Below, piece by piece: positions 25,570 to 34,023 of a stretch of DNA of 64,000 bases (within the stretch, counting starts at the first letter, position 1; every line of letters starts with the position of its first letter). Origin of the DNA: UBA3951 sp050952125 (GTDB lineage: Bacteria; Bacillota; Sulfobacillia; Fermentithermobacillales; Fermentithermobacillaceae); contig JBMNKK010000004.1 of the NCBI GenBank assembly GCA_050952125.1, positions 558,001 to 622,000 of the forward strand, given 5' to 3'. The notes under the pieces are model-generated. The model was given only the letters and a program-made list of their open reading frames with translations, did not search any database and was not told the DNA's origin. The translations under genes were made by a program, and so were the position numbers.

Positions 25570-25977
25570 ATGGCGAACAGGACCCTTAGCTTCATTTTGC
25601 GCGAAATGGGCTCGGTGCTCGACAAACTGATAGAGCTGGCCGGGCGAAAGGCCGACGTTGTATGCGCCAATGATACGGAGGGCCTTGACGAGATCGTCCG
25701 CGCTGAAGACCAAGCGGCGAGAGATCTCGCTGCTCTTGAAGAGGAACGAGCCTGTGTCATTGCGGAAGAAGCAGAGAGCGATGCCGGTGAGATCGAGGAA
25801 CTCCGTCTTGCTCTTCGCGGGAAAGCGGAGAGACTCAGGGTTCTGAACGAGCGGAATCAGCGTCTCTTGAGACAGGGGCTGGAACTGATCGAGTTCGAGA
25901 TGAAACTCTTCATGCCCCAGCCTTCGTACAAGAACGCGGCTAGGCCCGGTCCCATGCTGGTTGACTTCAGGGTCTGA
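25570..25977 (+). CDS. flgN: Flagellar export chaperone FlgN
   Basis: About 135 residues, nearly all helical and acidic. Family pattern at the start (LREMGSVLDKLIELAGRKADVVCANDTEGLDEIVRAEDQAARDLAALEEER) and a C-terminal chaperone helix (LNERNQRLLRQGLELIEFEMKLF). Binds the hook-junction proteins FlgK and FlgL before export, and both follow directly. ATG 25570 is chosen, 8 bases after AGGAG; GTG 25561 is too close to it. Confidence 0.88.
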   Translation: MANRTLSFILREMGSVLDKLIELAGRKADVVCANDTEGLDEIVRAEDQAARDLAALEEERACVIAEEAESDAGEIEELRLALRGKAERLRVLNERNQRLLRQGLELIEFEMKLFMPQPSYKNAARPGPMLVDFRV

Positions 25978-25991
25978 CGGGGGGGACGCAC

Positions 25992-27386
25992 GTGTCAACA
26001 TTTGGGATGTTTGAGATAGGGAAGTCGGCGCTAATCGCTTCGAAGAGAACGATGGACGTCACTTCGCACAATATCGCTAATGCCGCTACGCCGGGGTACT
26101 CCCGGCAGGATGCGTTTCTCGAACCCATCATCCAGAGGCAGTCTTACGTCTCCGGAGTGGGGGTTAGGGTTGCGCAGATCAGGCGTCAGAGAGACGCTTT
26201 CGTAGACGCTGTGCTAAGAAACGAACTGGGTCGTAAGGCCTTATTCTTCGTCCAGCAGGAAGTATTGGACCATGTCCAGACGGCGGTGGCTGAGCCCTCG
26301 GGGAACAGCATTCGAGCTGCTATAGACGGTTTTTGGTCGGGGTGGCAGGATGTTGCCAATGATCCCTCGTCCGAGAGCGCGAGGGCGCAGCTCATGGAAC
26401 GCGGGCGGACGCTCGTGGACATGTTCAAACACCTCGGAGGCCAACTAGACTCGGTTACTCAGGATATTGACAACAATGTGGAGGCTCTCATAGTCAGGGT
26501 CAACGATCTATCGGAGAGAGTGGCAGGGCTCAATGTCGAGATAGCCAGGGCTCTTGCGCGCCAGGAACCCGCTTCGGACCTGATGGACAGGCGGGACCTT
26601 TTAATAGACGAGCTGGCCGAGCTTACCGGTGCAACCGTGACCCATCTTGAGCAAGGAAGCGCCGTAAGAGTCACCATAGGTGGATTCCCCATTGTTGACC
26701 GCGACAAGGCCTTCAAGATTGAAGCCAGCCTTACTCCGACCGGTGCGGAGTTCCTGTGGCGCAGTTCGCCAAACAACACTCCGCAAACCATGTCCACAGT
26801 GGGCGGGCGGTTGGGCGGCCTCAAGGCAGCTAAGGAAAACCTGGTGACAGACTTTAAGAAACAGCTTGAGAACTTGTTTAGAGATATCGTAGACCGCGTC
26901 AATGAGCAGCACCGTTTGGGCTATACGGCCGACGATTTGACCGGCATAGATTTCTTTTCGGTTCCCGCGTCCGGAGACTATCTGGGCGGCGTAGAGGTGA
27001 ACCCCGCCATTGTGCTGGACCATCGGAACATCGCCGCGTCAGGCGTAGCCGGGGATCCTGAAAACGGCCATAACGCCCTTGCCATAGCTGAGGTGCTTTC
27101 GGAGCGTTCTGCGACGGGAGACCCCAGTTTTGTGGAGGCATGGACCGCAATGATCGGTACTCTCGGAGCCAAAGCTCAGAAGGTGGAGACCAGTGCCGCC
27201 ACGCAGGAGCTTTTGGTCAAGGAGATCGAGAACAGAAAGGACAGCATTAGCGGAGTCAATGTAGATGAAGAGGTTGCGAGTCTCATCCGCCAGCAGCATG
27301 CTTTTACGGCGGCGAGCCGGGTTATCACCATAGCGGATGAGGTAATCGACACCATCATCAACAGGATGGGACACGCAGGACGATAG
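25992..27386 (+). CDS. flgK: Flagellar hook-associated protein 1
   Basis: 464 residues, on the short side but complete. The N-terminal rod/hook helix FEIGKSALIASKRTMDVTSHNIANAATPGYSRQ and the FlgK-specific QRQSYVSGVGVRVAQIRRQRD are present. A central D1-type region carries DLMDRRDLLIDELAELTGATV. The C-terminal SGVNVDEEVASLIRQQHAFTAASRVITIADEVIDTIINRM ends the chain. First junction protein between hook and filament. GTG start after GGGGGGGA. Confidence 0.95.
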   Translation: MSTFGMFEIGKSALIASKRTMDVTSHNIANAATPGYSRQDAFLEPIIQRQSYVSGVGVRVAQIRRQRDAFVDAVLRNELGRKALFFVQQEVLDHVQTAVAEPSGNSIRAAIDGFWSGWQDVANDPSSESARAQLMERGRTLVDMFKHLGGQLDSVTQDIDNNVEALIVRVNDLSERVAGLNVEIARALARQEPASDLMDRRDLLIDELAELTGATVTHLEQGSAVRVTIGGFPIVDRDKAFKIEASLTPTGAEFLWRSSPNNTPQTMSTVGGRLGGLKAAKENLVTDFKKQLENLFRDIVDRVNEQHRLGYTADDLTGIDFFSVPASGDYLGGVEVNPAIVLDHRNIAASGVAGDPENGHNALAIAEVLSERSATGDPSFVEAWTAMIGTLGAKAQKVETSAATQELLVKEIENRKDSISGVNVDEEVASLIRQQHAFTAASRVITIADEVIDTIINRMGHAGR

Positions 27387-27410
27387 TGCCTCTAGAAGGG
27401 GGCTTTTAGC

Positions 27411-28229
27411 ATGAGGCTCACTGACCTAGCCGTTGAGAGAAACTTCCTCTATAACGTAAGGATCACAGAGGAAAGACTTCAGAAGCTGCAAGATCAAGCT
27501 TCTTCGGGTAAGAACTTTTCGCGGCCGCAGGACGACCCCATTGGAGTTCAGCGGTCGATAAACCTAAACCACCGGTTATCCCAAAATACACAATACCTTC
27601 GCAACCTTGACAGGGCGAGGACATGGATGGAGCACGCCGAGTCAGGGTTGGCGCAGGTTACGTCAATTCTGTCTCGGGCAGAGGAGCTGGGCCTGTATGC
27701 CCTGACGGACACGACTCCTCCCGACGCGAGAAAGGCTATAGCCATGGAGATCAAGGAGCTGGCAAGCGAGCTGGCAGACTTGCGGAACTGGAACATAGAA
27801 GGAAGAAACGTACTGGTTGGCACCATGCCCACCTGGCAGTTGGGTTCCGGCGTCACCGTTCAAGCCGAAGATCAGACGGCTCTTCTCGACGATGCACAGA
27901 AGGCATTGGACGATCTGGCAGATCTTTTGAGTGTCGACTTGAGCCTTGACCATGCCTCGGTGCAAGCGACTCTCGGCGCAATCACTGATATTGCAGACGG
28001 AGTCCTGGCGCAGCGAGCAATGAACGGCGCCCGCATCAAGAGAGTTGAGGCGATCGAAGACAAGATACAGTCGCTTGACATCGACTTTCAGCGGATGATC
28101 TCCGATGTTGAGGACGTTGATTTGACTCAGCTGCTTGTAAGGCTAAAGTCAGCCGAGGCGTCGTATCAGGCCGCCCTTGGAGCCGGCGCAAGGCTAATCC
28201 AGCCTACGCTACTCGACTACCTCAGGTAA
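27411..28229 (+). CDS. flgL: Flagellar hook-associated protein 3
   Basis: 272 residues. Flagellin-like ends: N-terminal ERNFLYNVRITEERLQKLQDQASSGKNFSRPQDDPIGVQRSINLNHRLSQN and C-terminal NGARIKRVEAIEDKIQSLDIDFQRMISDVEDVDLTQLLVRLKSAEASYQAALGAGARLIQPTLLDYL, the FlgL pattern. The central variable part is short. Second junction protein, linking FlgK to the filament. Follows flgK by 24 bases. As flagellin is absent from the window, I checked whether this could be flagellin; length and ending fit FlgL. Confidence 0.93.
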   Translation: MRLTDLAVERNFLYNVRITEERLQKLQDQASSGKNFSRPQDDPIGVQRSINLNHRLSQNTQYLRNLDRARTWMEHAESGLAQVTSILSRAEELGLYALTDTTPPDARKAIAMEIKELASELADLRNWNIEGRNVLVGTMPTWQLGSGVTVQAEDQTALLDDAQKALDDLADLLSVDLSLDHASVQATLGAITDIADGVLAQRAMNGARIKRVEAIEDKIQSLDIDFQRMISDVEDVDLTQLLVRLKSAEASYQAALGAGARLIQPTLLDYLR

Positions 28230-28250
28230 GGCACAAGAGGAGGAACCCCA

Positions 28251-28706
28251 GTGCAGATTGAGAGCAAGCGCTTTGGCTGTTTGGAAATAGACCCGTCTCG
28301 TATCCTGAAGTTCCCGGAAGGCCTCATAGGTTTTCCCAATTGTACTGAGTATGTAGTTATCGACCTGGAACCTTCGGGCGACGGCCTAAAGCTCCTTCAG
28401 TGTGTCAATGAACCCGACTTAGGCTTTGTGACCCTTGACCCCCACTGGGCGTTTGGAGACTATGATCCTGAGCTCTGCCCGGATGACCTGGAAGGACTCG
28501 ATGTTGAGTCTCCGGACGACCTTGTTCTACTTTCTGTCGTGACGGTGCCCAAAGACGTGAGGAAGATGACCGCCAACCTGCAGGCACCGCTGGTGATTAA
28601 CCCCAAGAAAAGACTCGGCAAGCAGGTTATTGTAGCCTCTCCGGAGTATACAACCAAGCACAGCATTCTGAGGGCCTTAGAAGAGCGGGTTAGAAGGACG
28701 GGTTAA
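28251..28706 (+). CDS. fliW: Flagellar assembly factor FliW
   Basis: 151 residues. FliW pattern: ILKFPEGLIGFPNCTEYVVIDLE at the N-terminus, LLQCVNEPDLGFVTLDPHWAFGDYDPEL, and NLQAPLVINPKKRLGKQVIVASPEYTTKHSI near the C-terminus. Known role: it binds flagellin, and when free it allosterically blocks CsrA, tying flagellin translation to secretion. Directly followed by csrA, the usual pairing. GTG start with GAGGAGG upstream. Confidence 0.95.
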   Translation: MQIESKRFGCLEIDPSRILKFPEGLIGFPNCTEYVVIDLEPSGDGLKLLQCVNEPDLGFVTLDPHWAFGDYDPELCPDDLEGLDVESPDDLVLLSVVTVPKDVRKMTANLQAPLVINPKKRLGKQVIVASPEYTTKHSILRALEERVRRTG

Positions 28707-28708
28707 TC

Positions 28709-28975
28709 ATGCTTGTTCTAACCAGGAAAAAGGGACAAGCCATTAAAATAGGCAATGACATTGTCATTCGCGTGACCGAGGTAAGAGGGCGAGGGGCTAA
28801 AGCCCTCGTCAAACTCGGTATTGAGGCACCCATCGGAACAAAGGTTCTTCGCGAAGAGGTTCTCAAGGAAGTAGCGGACGAGATGGCTCTGGCAAGCGCG
28901 GGTTCGCTTGACCTCAAAGAGCTCGAAGCCGAGGTTAATACCGCAAAGGTACCTAAGTCCCACGCAAACTCCTAA
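28709..28975 (+). CDS. csrA: Translational repressor CsrA
   Basis: 88 residues. The CsrA fold is plain: MLVLTRKKGQAIKIGNDIVIRV at the N-terminus, VRGRGAKALVKLGIEAPIGTKVLREEVLKEV in the middle. The C-terminal tail of about 25 residues beyond the core dimer is the extension that FliW contacts in Bacillus-type CsrA. Begins 3 bases after the fliW stop, so translation is coupled. Confidence 0.96.
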   Translation: MLVLTRKKGQAIKIGNDIVIRVTEVRGRGAKALVKLGIEAPIGTKVLREEVLKEVADEMALASAGSLDLKELEAEVNTAKVPKSHANS

Positions 28976-29070
28976 ACAACCCCTGCTCACCTTTCGATAC
29001 CTACTGTGGTTGAATTTGACTCACACATAGAGGCAAGCGGATTCTAAGGAACAGGCAAGGGGTGACCCAT

Positions 29071-30903
29071 ATGTGTGCGATATCCCTGAACTTGACGGGA
29101 TTGGACACTGAGACCATTATCCAACAGATGATGGTTATTGAGCGGCAGCCGCTCTTGAAACTTCAGAGTCAGCAAGCCGTCCTGGCAAAGAAAAAACAAG
29201 CATGGGACTCCATCCGGACGAGAATGGGGACCGTGGCTTCAAGACTGTCTTCTTTGGCGAATCTTTCGACGTTGAACCAAAAGACAGTCAGCTCAAGCAA
29301 CACCTCGGTTGCTTCTGCCACGGCCAGTTCCTCGGCGGTCGCCGGAGTCTATGATCTGCGAGTTTCCTCTCTAGCCTCGAGTCAGGTTGTGGCATCAAGC
29401 CTCCGAGACTCGCTTGACTCTGCGCTGGGCATGTCGGGAACCCTCAATCTCAACGGCAAGACACTGACAGTTGCCATTACTGACAGTCTCTCTTCCATAG
29501 CCGCGAAGATAAACGCCACGGAAGGCATTGGAGCCAAGGCTTCGGTTCTGCAGACGGAACCGTCGAAGTACAGTCTCATCCTCACTTCCGAAGAGTCAGG
29601 TACGGCAAACCGGATGGTTCTCGAGGATGGTACGGCTTCATGGCAGGACCTTGGAGTGGTTGACGGCTCAGGGGTGATAAACGAGATTCAGGCCGCATCG
29701 AATGCGGTTTTCTCCGTGAACGGAGTTCAATTTACCAGAAGTTCAAACGTCGTTTCCGACGCTATTCCCGGGATCACGATGACACTCATGCAAGCAGCCA
29801 GCGCCGAGACGGGGCTTGGCGGCACGAGCAGTCTTACGGTGGGAAACGATGACCAAGCGGTAATCGACTGTGTGAAGCAGTTCGTGGTCGACTACAATAC
29901 GCTGCTCGAAACCATAAAGACCTACAACAGCTGGGATCCGGACACCAAGGTTGCCGGGACTCTGTTCGGCGATCCCCTTCTGCAGCGCCTGCTCGTTGCG
30001 CTGCGCGAGACCATTTTCCGGTCTGTCGACGGCGCGATAGGCGGCTACAGGTCAATGTCTTCAATAGGCCTTAGCACCGGGGCGCTCGGGGCCTATTCAA
30101 GAGACGGCAAACTGAGTCTCGATGAATCCAAGCTCAGAGAGGCGCTCAAGGAAAACCGCGATGCGGTGATGGTTCTGTTTGGAGCCCAAACGTCAAACGC
30201 TGCCCTGGCTTCAAGGGGAGCCACCGTTACGGCCTCAAGCACGTTCGGCCCGGAGTACTCTCCCGAGGGCGTGATTGACGGGAGCACGTCAACTGCGCTT
30301 TGGGGAGCGAACGGAGGATGGAGTGACGGAACTGCGGGCGATTTCCCTGACTACCTGGAGATCGACTTCGGTGCGATGCGGACGATTGACACGATCAACG
30401 TGCGTACTATGGATTCACCCGCCATGCCGGCGTCGACCTACGGCATCAGCGACTTCAACGCGGAATACTGGGATGAGGGCACCGGCTCCTGGGTCAACCT
30501 CTTCACAGTGTCAGGCAACACGCAGGGCAACATTTCCAACAGCTTCAGCCCTGTGTCCACCAGCAAGATACGCATAAACGTGACCGGGTCCAACGATGGG
30601 CAGTACTCAAGAATCCTTGAGGTAGAGGCCAAAGAGAAAAACGACGGCATCTTCACAAGTCTGCAGAGCGTCATACAGACGTACACTTCAGCGGACGGGC
30701 TGTTGCTTGGCCGCACCTCGGAAATTGACAAACTGGATAAGGACCTATCACGCCAGATCGAGAACATGCAGCGAAGGCTGGACATGCGGCTGGACTCGCT
30801 GAAGAAAAAGTTCACGGCTCTGGAAATCATGCTCCAGCAGTTCAACGCGCAGAGCGCGTGGATGGCGCAGCAGATCGAGTCCATATCAAGGCAAAACAGG
30901 TGA
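29071..30903 (+). CDS. fliD: Flagellar cap protein FliD with inserted F5/8C (discoidin-like) domain
   Basis: 610 residues. The N-terminal HAP2 coiled region has the usual opening (LNLTGLDTETIIQQMMVIERQPL); the head domains follow to about residue 375. The C-terminal coiled coil (about 522-610, YTSADGLLLGRTSEIDKLDKDLSRQIENMQRRL) polymerises the cap. Between head and C-terminal coil, at about residues 381-520, lies a block not normal for FliD: GATVTASSTFGPEYSPEGVIDGSTSTALW, WSDGTAGDFPDYLEIDFG, TIDTINVRTMD, SKIRINVTGSNDGQYSRILEVEA. Its order matches an F5/8 type C (discoidin, CBM32-like) beta-sandwich. It may give the filament tip a ligand-binding function. ATG 29071 follows AAGGGGTG; GTG 29062 is the alternative. 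Confidence 0.92.
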   Translation: MCAISLNLTGLDTETIIQQMMVIERQPLLKLQSQQAVLAKKKQAWDSIRTRMGTVASRLSSLANLSTLNQKTVSSSNTSVASATASSSAVAGVYDLRVSSLASSQVVASSLRDSLDSALGMSGTLNLNGKTLTVAITDSLSSIAAKINATEGIGAKASVLQTEPSKYSLILTSEESGTANRMVLEDGTASWQDLGVVDGSGVINEIQAASNAVFSVNGVQFTRSSNVVSDAIPGITMTLMQAASAETGLGGTSSLTVGNDDQAVIDCVKQFVVDYNTLLETIKTYNSWDPDTKVAGTLFGDPLLQRLLVALRETIFRSVDGAIGGYRSMSSIGLSTGALGAYSRDGKLSLDESKLREALKENRDAVMVLFGAQTSNAALASRGATVTASSTFGPEYSPEGVIDGSTSTALWGANGGWSDGTAGDFPDYLEIDFGAMRTIDTINVRTMDSPAMPASTYGISDFNAEYWDEGTGSWVNLFTVSGNTQGNISNSFSPVSTSKIRINVTGSNDGQYSRILEVEAKEKNDGIFTSLQSVIQTYTSADGLLLGRTSEIDKLDKDLSRQIENMQRRLDMRLDSLKKKFTALEIMLQQFNAQSAWMAQQIESISRQNR

Positions 30904-30907
30904 TAAC

Positions 30908-31324
30908 ATGGCGGTGAATGTAGCCTACGAACCTATCGCCGGAAGACAAAAGGCCCTGAACGTCTACAGGCAGATGAGCATAGAGACGGCAACGCCGGCG
31001 GAACTGGTTCTCATGCTCTACAACCAAGCGCTTAGGAGCATGAGAGAAGCTCTGGACGCTCTGGATGAGAAGGATATTCAGGAGACCAACAGGCACCTGC
31101 AAAGGGCTCAGGAGATAGTGAGCGAACTCAGAGTCTCCCTCAATATCCCGGCCGGCGGGAAGATAGCTCAAGACCTGGATACTATGTACGAGTACGTCAA
31201 TCGCCGGCTGTTGGAGGCCAACATAAGGAAAGATCCCGCGTTGGTGGCTGACGCGGCAAAGGTAATGGGCGCGATTCGAGACGGCTGGGCCGAAGCGGTG
31301 AAGTCCTATGGCAGCGGGCACTGA
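30908..31324 (+). CDS. fliS: Flagellin chaperone FliS
   Basis: 138 residues. Family pattern: ALNVYRQMSIETATPAELVLMLYNQALRSMREALDAL near the start and AQDLDTMYEYVNRRLLEANIRKDPALVADAAKVMGAIRDGWAEAVKS near the end, the helical bundle that binds the flagellin C-terminus. Starts 5 bases after fliD. Its presence argues that a flagellin gene exists elsewhere in the genome. Confidence 0.94.
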   Translation: MAVNVAYEPIAGRQKALNVYRQMSIETATPAELVLMLYNQALRSMREALDALDEKDIQETNRHLQRAQEIVSELRVSLNIPAGGKIAQDLDTMYEYVNRRLLEANIRKDPALVADAAKVMGAIRDGWAEAVKSYGSGH

Positions 31325-31325
31325 C

Positions 31326-31679
31326 ATGACATCCTTGGTGAAGGCAGTTACCGATCTGCTGGAAATCACGAAAGATGCGCGAGAGTGTGCAGAGGCAAAA
31401 GACTTTGTAAAGCTGGCTCAGGCGATTGAGCGCCGCGACCGGTTGATTGAGACCCTCCGGTCAACAGGAGAACTATCGGTTCTTCCGCCGGGCTCTAGGA
31501 GCGAGGTACTGGAGTTGCTGGAGCGGGCTCACCAGATTGACAGTGACATACGCAGGGCGCTTGAGAGCGAAATGGCCAGCGATAACGAGGCCATGGCTGA
31601 CGCTGCAACTAAGGCCAAGGTTCTATCCGCGTATGAACGCATAGTACCCCGTCCCCCCCGGTTCGACACCCAGAAGTGA
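31326..31679 (+). CDS. fliT: FliT-like flagellar protein
   Basis: About 117 residues, all helical and charged, with no invariant motif I can name. Called FliT-like from its place directly after fliS, its size and its predicted helical bundle (LVKAVTDLLEITKDARECAEAKDFVKLAQAIERRDRLIETL; EVLELLERAHQIDSDIRRALESEM). FliT in Bacillus chaperones FliD. ATG 31326 immediately follows the fliS stop; ATG 31308 within fliS is in frame and has GGTGAAG upstream, so either may be used. Last gene of the flagellar block. Confidence 0.65.
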   Translation: MTSLVKAVTDLLEITKDARECAEAKDFVKLAQAIERRDRLIETLRSTGELSVLPPGSRSEVLELLERAHQIDSDIRRALESEMASDNEAMADAATKAKVLSAYERIVPRPPRFDTQK

Positions 31680-31714
31680 AGGCCGCGGTCTTGGCGACAA
31701 CAGTCGAAAATTGG

Positions 31715-31744
31715 AAAAGCCCCGGATAACCGGGGCTTTTGTTT
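31715..31744 (+). terminator. Strong bidirectional intrinsic terminator
   Basis: AAAAGCCCCGG, loop ATAA, CCGGGGCTTTT: a perfect 11-bp stem followed by GTTTT on the plus strand. On the minus strand the stem likewise ends in TTTT. It ends the fliD-fliS-fliT transcript and, in the other direction, the cold-shock gene whose stop is at 31759. Confidence 0.92.
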
Positions 31745-31758
31745 TCGCTAAGCTTAAG

Positions 31759-31959
31759 TTACAAAGCCTTTACCACATTGGCTGCCTGAAGTCCTTTCGG
31801 GCCGTCAACAATGTCAAACTCGACAGCGTCGCCCTGGTTGAGGGTGCGGAATCCGTCGGTCTGAATGGCAGTGTAGTGGACGAAAACGTCGGGGCCGTCG
31901 TCGCGCTCGATGAAGCCGTAGCCTTTTTCCGCGTTGAACCATTTGACTCTACCTTGCAT
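31759..31959 (-). CDS. csp: Cold-shock protein (CspA/CspB family)
   Basis: 66-residue single cold-shock domain and nothing else: MQGRVKWFNAEKGYGFIERD opening with RNP1 (KGYGFIE) and RNP2 (VFVHYTAI), then EFDIVDGPKGLQAANV. Binds single-stranded RNA/DNA and melts RNA structure. The start at 31959 has AGGAGG about 9 bases upstream; an in-frame ATG three codons earlier touches that Shine-Dalgarno. Transcribed against the flagellar block, sharing its terminator. Confidence 0.96.
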   Translation of the reverse strand: MQGRVKWFNAEKGYGFIERDDGPDVFVHYTAIQTDGFRTLNQGDAVEFDIVDGPKGLQAANVVKAL

Positions 31960-32296
31960 TCGGGACATTCCTCCTAATTGCAGACGACGGGTCCCGGCCA
32001 CGTCGCCTCGTGGAGCTTTCTGCTCGTGCTCGCAATATAGCATTCCCAAAAGGGCCAGTCAACAGACATTTTCCCTCGGGACTGTGGATAATGTGAACAA
32101 CTCTGTTGATATCCAGTTAGGGAGCGCTTTGCTTGTGGGGATATCGCTGTGGATTGTCGGGACATGTCGAAAGCCGACCCGCTCAACTCCAAAAAAGTCG
32201 AATCAAGGCGCCGCCTGTCACTCGGGAATGACTGGAAGGATTCAACTCCCTCGCAGGGAATAATATAGCTCAAAGGGTCAGTGGGAGGTCGGTTTC
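31960..32296. other. Intergenic region between csp and hpf
   Basis: 337 bases without a gene. It holds the csp promoter and a 5' UTR of about 68 bases on the minus strand. Upstream of that is a perfect 9-base DnaA-box match (TGTGGATAA, 32083-32091). On the hpf side there is a small hairpin (TCCCT-CGC-AGGGA, 32247-32259) and the hpf Shine-Dalgarno GGGAGG. I see no convincing hpf promoter. Confidence 0.6.
32034..32062 (-). promoter_or_regulatory. Vegetative (sigma-A) promoter of csp
   Basis: On the minus strand: TTGACT (32062-32057), 17 bases, TATATT (32039-32034) with an extended TGC just before the -10. Two 5/6 matches with ideal spacing. The predicted start near 32027 leaves a leader of about 68 bases. 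Confidence 0.75.
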
Positions 32297-32809
32297 ATGG
32301 AGATCAACGTGAGGGGTAAGAACATAGACGTCAACCCGAACCTAAAGCAATACGCCGAGAAGAGGCTCTCGAAAATAGAACGGTATGTCAAACAGACGCC
32401 CCTTACTTGCCAAGTAACCTTCTCGACCGAACGTGACAACTACATCGTCGAGGTTACCATTCCGCTGAACGGCTATCTGCTTCGAGCCGAGGAATCTGCG
32501 AGAGATGCTTTTTCCTCAGTTGACAACGTTATGGAGAAACTTGAGAAGCAGATTGAGAAATACCGTACCAAACTCCTCAAGAGAGACAAAGTTGAGGTGG
32601 TTCAGCCCCCGCGAGAGGCGGAAGAGCAGGGACTGATTGTGAAGGTGAAGAGATTCCCCATTAAGCCGATGACGTCCGAAGAGGCGACCATGCAGATGGA
32701 GCTCTTAGGCCACGATTTCTTCGTGTTCCGGAATGCCGATACCGACGCCGTCAACGTGGTCTACCGGCGCAAGGACGGAAACTACGGTCTCATCGAGCCT
32801 GAGGACTAG
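32297..32809 (+). CDS. hpf: Ribosome hibernation promoting factor, long form
   Basis: 170 residues. N-terminal S30AE/YfiA domain (MEINVRGKNIDVNPNLKQYAEKRLSKIERYV, to about residue 100) that occupies the decoding site, then a linker and the long-form C-terminal dimerisation domain (about 113-170, VKVKRFPIKPMTSEEATMQMELLGHDFFVFRNADTDAVNVVYRRKDGNYGLIEPE) used to form 100S ribosomes. Shine-Dalgarno GGGAGG. In Bacillus hpf (yvyD) lies directly before secA; here five ORFs intervene. Confidence 0.96.
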   Translation: MEINVRGKNIDVNPNLKQYAEKRLSKIERYVKQTPLTCQVTFSTERDNYIVEVTIPLNGYLLRAEESARDAFSSVDNVMEKLEKQIEKYRTKLLKRDKVEVVQPPREAEEQGLIVKVKRFPIKPMTSEEATMQMELLGHDFFVFRNADTDAVNVVYRRKDGNYGLIEPED

Positions 32810-32814
32810 AACCG

Positions 32815-33981
32815 ATGCTGGCTCCACGGGTGACTTCGGTGATTTTCGAGGGGGGACAAGCCAGAACCGATCTGGACAGGTTAATTGCTTCTCTCCGTAA
32901 GGAAGTCGTTCTGGACACATGCGAAAAACTCCGAACCGTGGACGACATCGATGAGATTATCCTCGTAACTAACTACCGGGATCTCGCAGCTTCGGCTAGA
33001 GATATGGGGATCACCGTGGATTACGAGCCGCCCGGCTCCCCGCCGTTTCACTTCGGGAAGCGCCTGCGCGAGGTAATTGTAGCCCACGGAATAGAGAATG
33101 TGGTGTACATGGGCGGAGCCGCCGCCCCTCTGATCTCTGGCAAGGAGTTTTCCGACATTGCGGTCGCGCTCAAGCGGGAGCGAAATCTGGTTGTGATGAA
33201 CAACGTTCAGTCGGCCGACCTTGTCGCTTTCGCGCCTGCAAGGGCGATTGATGAGATTGACCTGCCTAACAAGGACAACCCGCTTGGGAACCTCTTGCGG
33301 GAGATCGGTATGCGGCGGGTGTTGATACCGAACTCCGGACGCGTGAACTTTGATTTGGATACTCCGACCGACTTCATGATGCTGGGGATGCATCCGGAGT
33401 GCGGCCCTCGTGCGAGGGAGGCTATCGCGGCTCTTGACTGGTCGCGTGAGAAGATCGATCGTGCCGTTGAGGTGCTGAGGCAGCCATCTAGGGAGGTGGC
33501 GGTGATCGGGCGGGTCGGCCCGGCCGTAATCCAGTATATCAACTCGAATATGGTACACAGGATGAGGGTGTTTTCCGAAGAAAGAGGTATGAAGGCGCTC
33601 GGCCGCGAGGAGAGAGGGGAAGTAGTCTCTTTCCTGGGTTTCATGATAGAAGAGACCGGGCCGGAAAAGTTCTTCGGCTACCTCTCCAGAATAGCGGATG
33701 TGGCTTTCATCGACTCAAGGGTGATCTTCGGCCACCTCCGAAAAGGGCTCTCTGATTGGGACAGGTTCCACTCAGACTTGGGCCGGCACGAGAACATTGA
33801 GGATCCGTGGACCCGGGAATTCACACGGTGCGCTCTTAGCGCCCAAATACCGGTGGTTCTTGGGGGCCACAGCCTGGTGGCTGCCGGGCTGTGGCTGGCA
33901 GCGGAGATGATTGTTAAAGAGAGAGAACAATCGGGCTACCAACGCAATACATACTCGCTATCCCGCGGCATAAGGCTTTGA
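32815..33981 (+). CDS. Orphan protein with MobA/CofC-like nucleotidyltransferase N-terminal half
   Basis: 388 residues. The first about 190 residues look like a GT-A/MobA-type nucleotidyltransferase fold: a regulated EIILVTNYRDLAASARDMGI strand-helix unit, an ENVVYMGGAAAPLISGKEFSDI segment where these enzymes have their (G)D acid loop, and NFDLDTPTDFMML, matching the D-D-TP-D element of CofC/MobA proteins. There is no clear GxGxRMG nucleotide loop at the N-terminus, so catalytic ability is doubtful. Residues about 200-388 are mixed alpha/beta with no motif I recognise. Starts 6 bases after hpf and is probably co-transcribed with it. Function unknown. Confidence 0.7.
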   Translation: MLAPRVTSVIFEGGQARTDLDRLIASLRKEVVLDTCEKLRTVDDIDEIILVTNYRDLAASARDMGITVDYEPPGSPPFHFGKRLREVIVAHGIENVVYMGGAAAPLISGKEFSDIAVALKRERNLVVMNNVQSADLVAFAPARAIDEIDLPNKDNPLGNLLREIGMRRVLIPNSGRVNFDLDTPTDFMMLGMHPECGPRAREAIAALDWSREKIDRAVEVLRQPSREVAVIGRVGPAVIQYINSNMVHRMRVFSEERGMKALGREERGEVVSFLGFMIEETGPEKFFGYLSRIADVAFIDSRVIFGHLRKGLSDWDRFHSDLGRHENIEDPWTREFTRCALSAQIPVVLGGHSLVAAGLWLAAEMIVKEREQSGYQRNTYSLSRGIRL

Positions 33982-34023
33982 CATCGAGGGGCCCGCAAAC
34001 CGAAGGCAAGGGTGGGGAGACAT

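Noticed and set aside
27411..28229. Could be flagellin, since flagellin is missing
   Set aside because: Length, its place after flgK and the terminal sequence pattern fit FlgL.
32083..32091. Perfect DnaA box TGTGGATAA between csp and hpf
   Set aside because: A single 9-mer is expected by chance about once in such a window, and there is no cluster, AT-rich unwinding element or dnaA/dnaN nearby. Not an origin.
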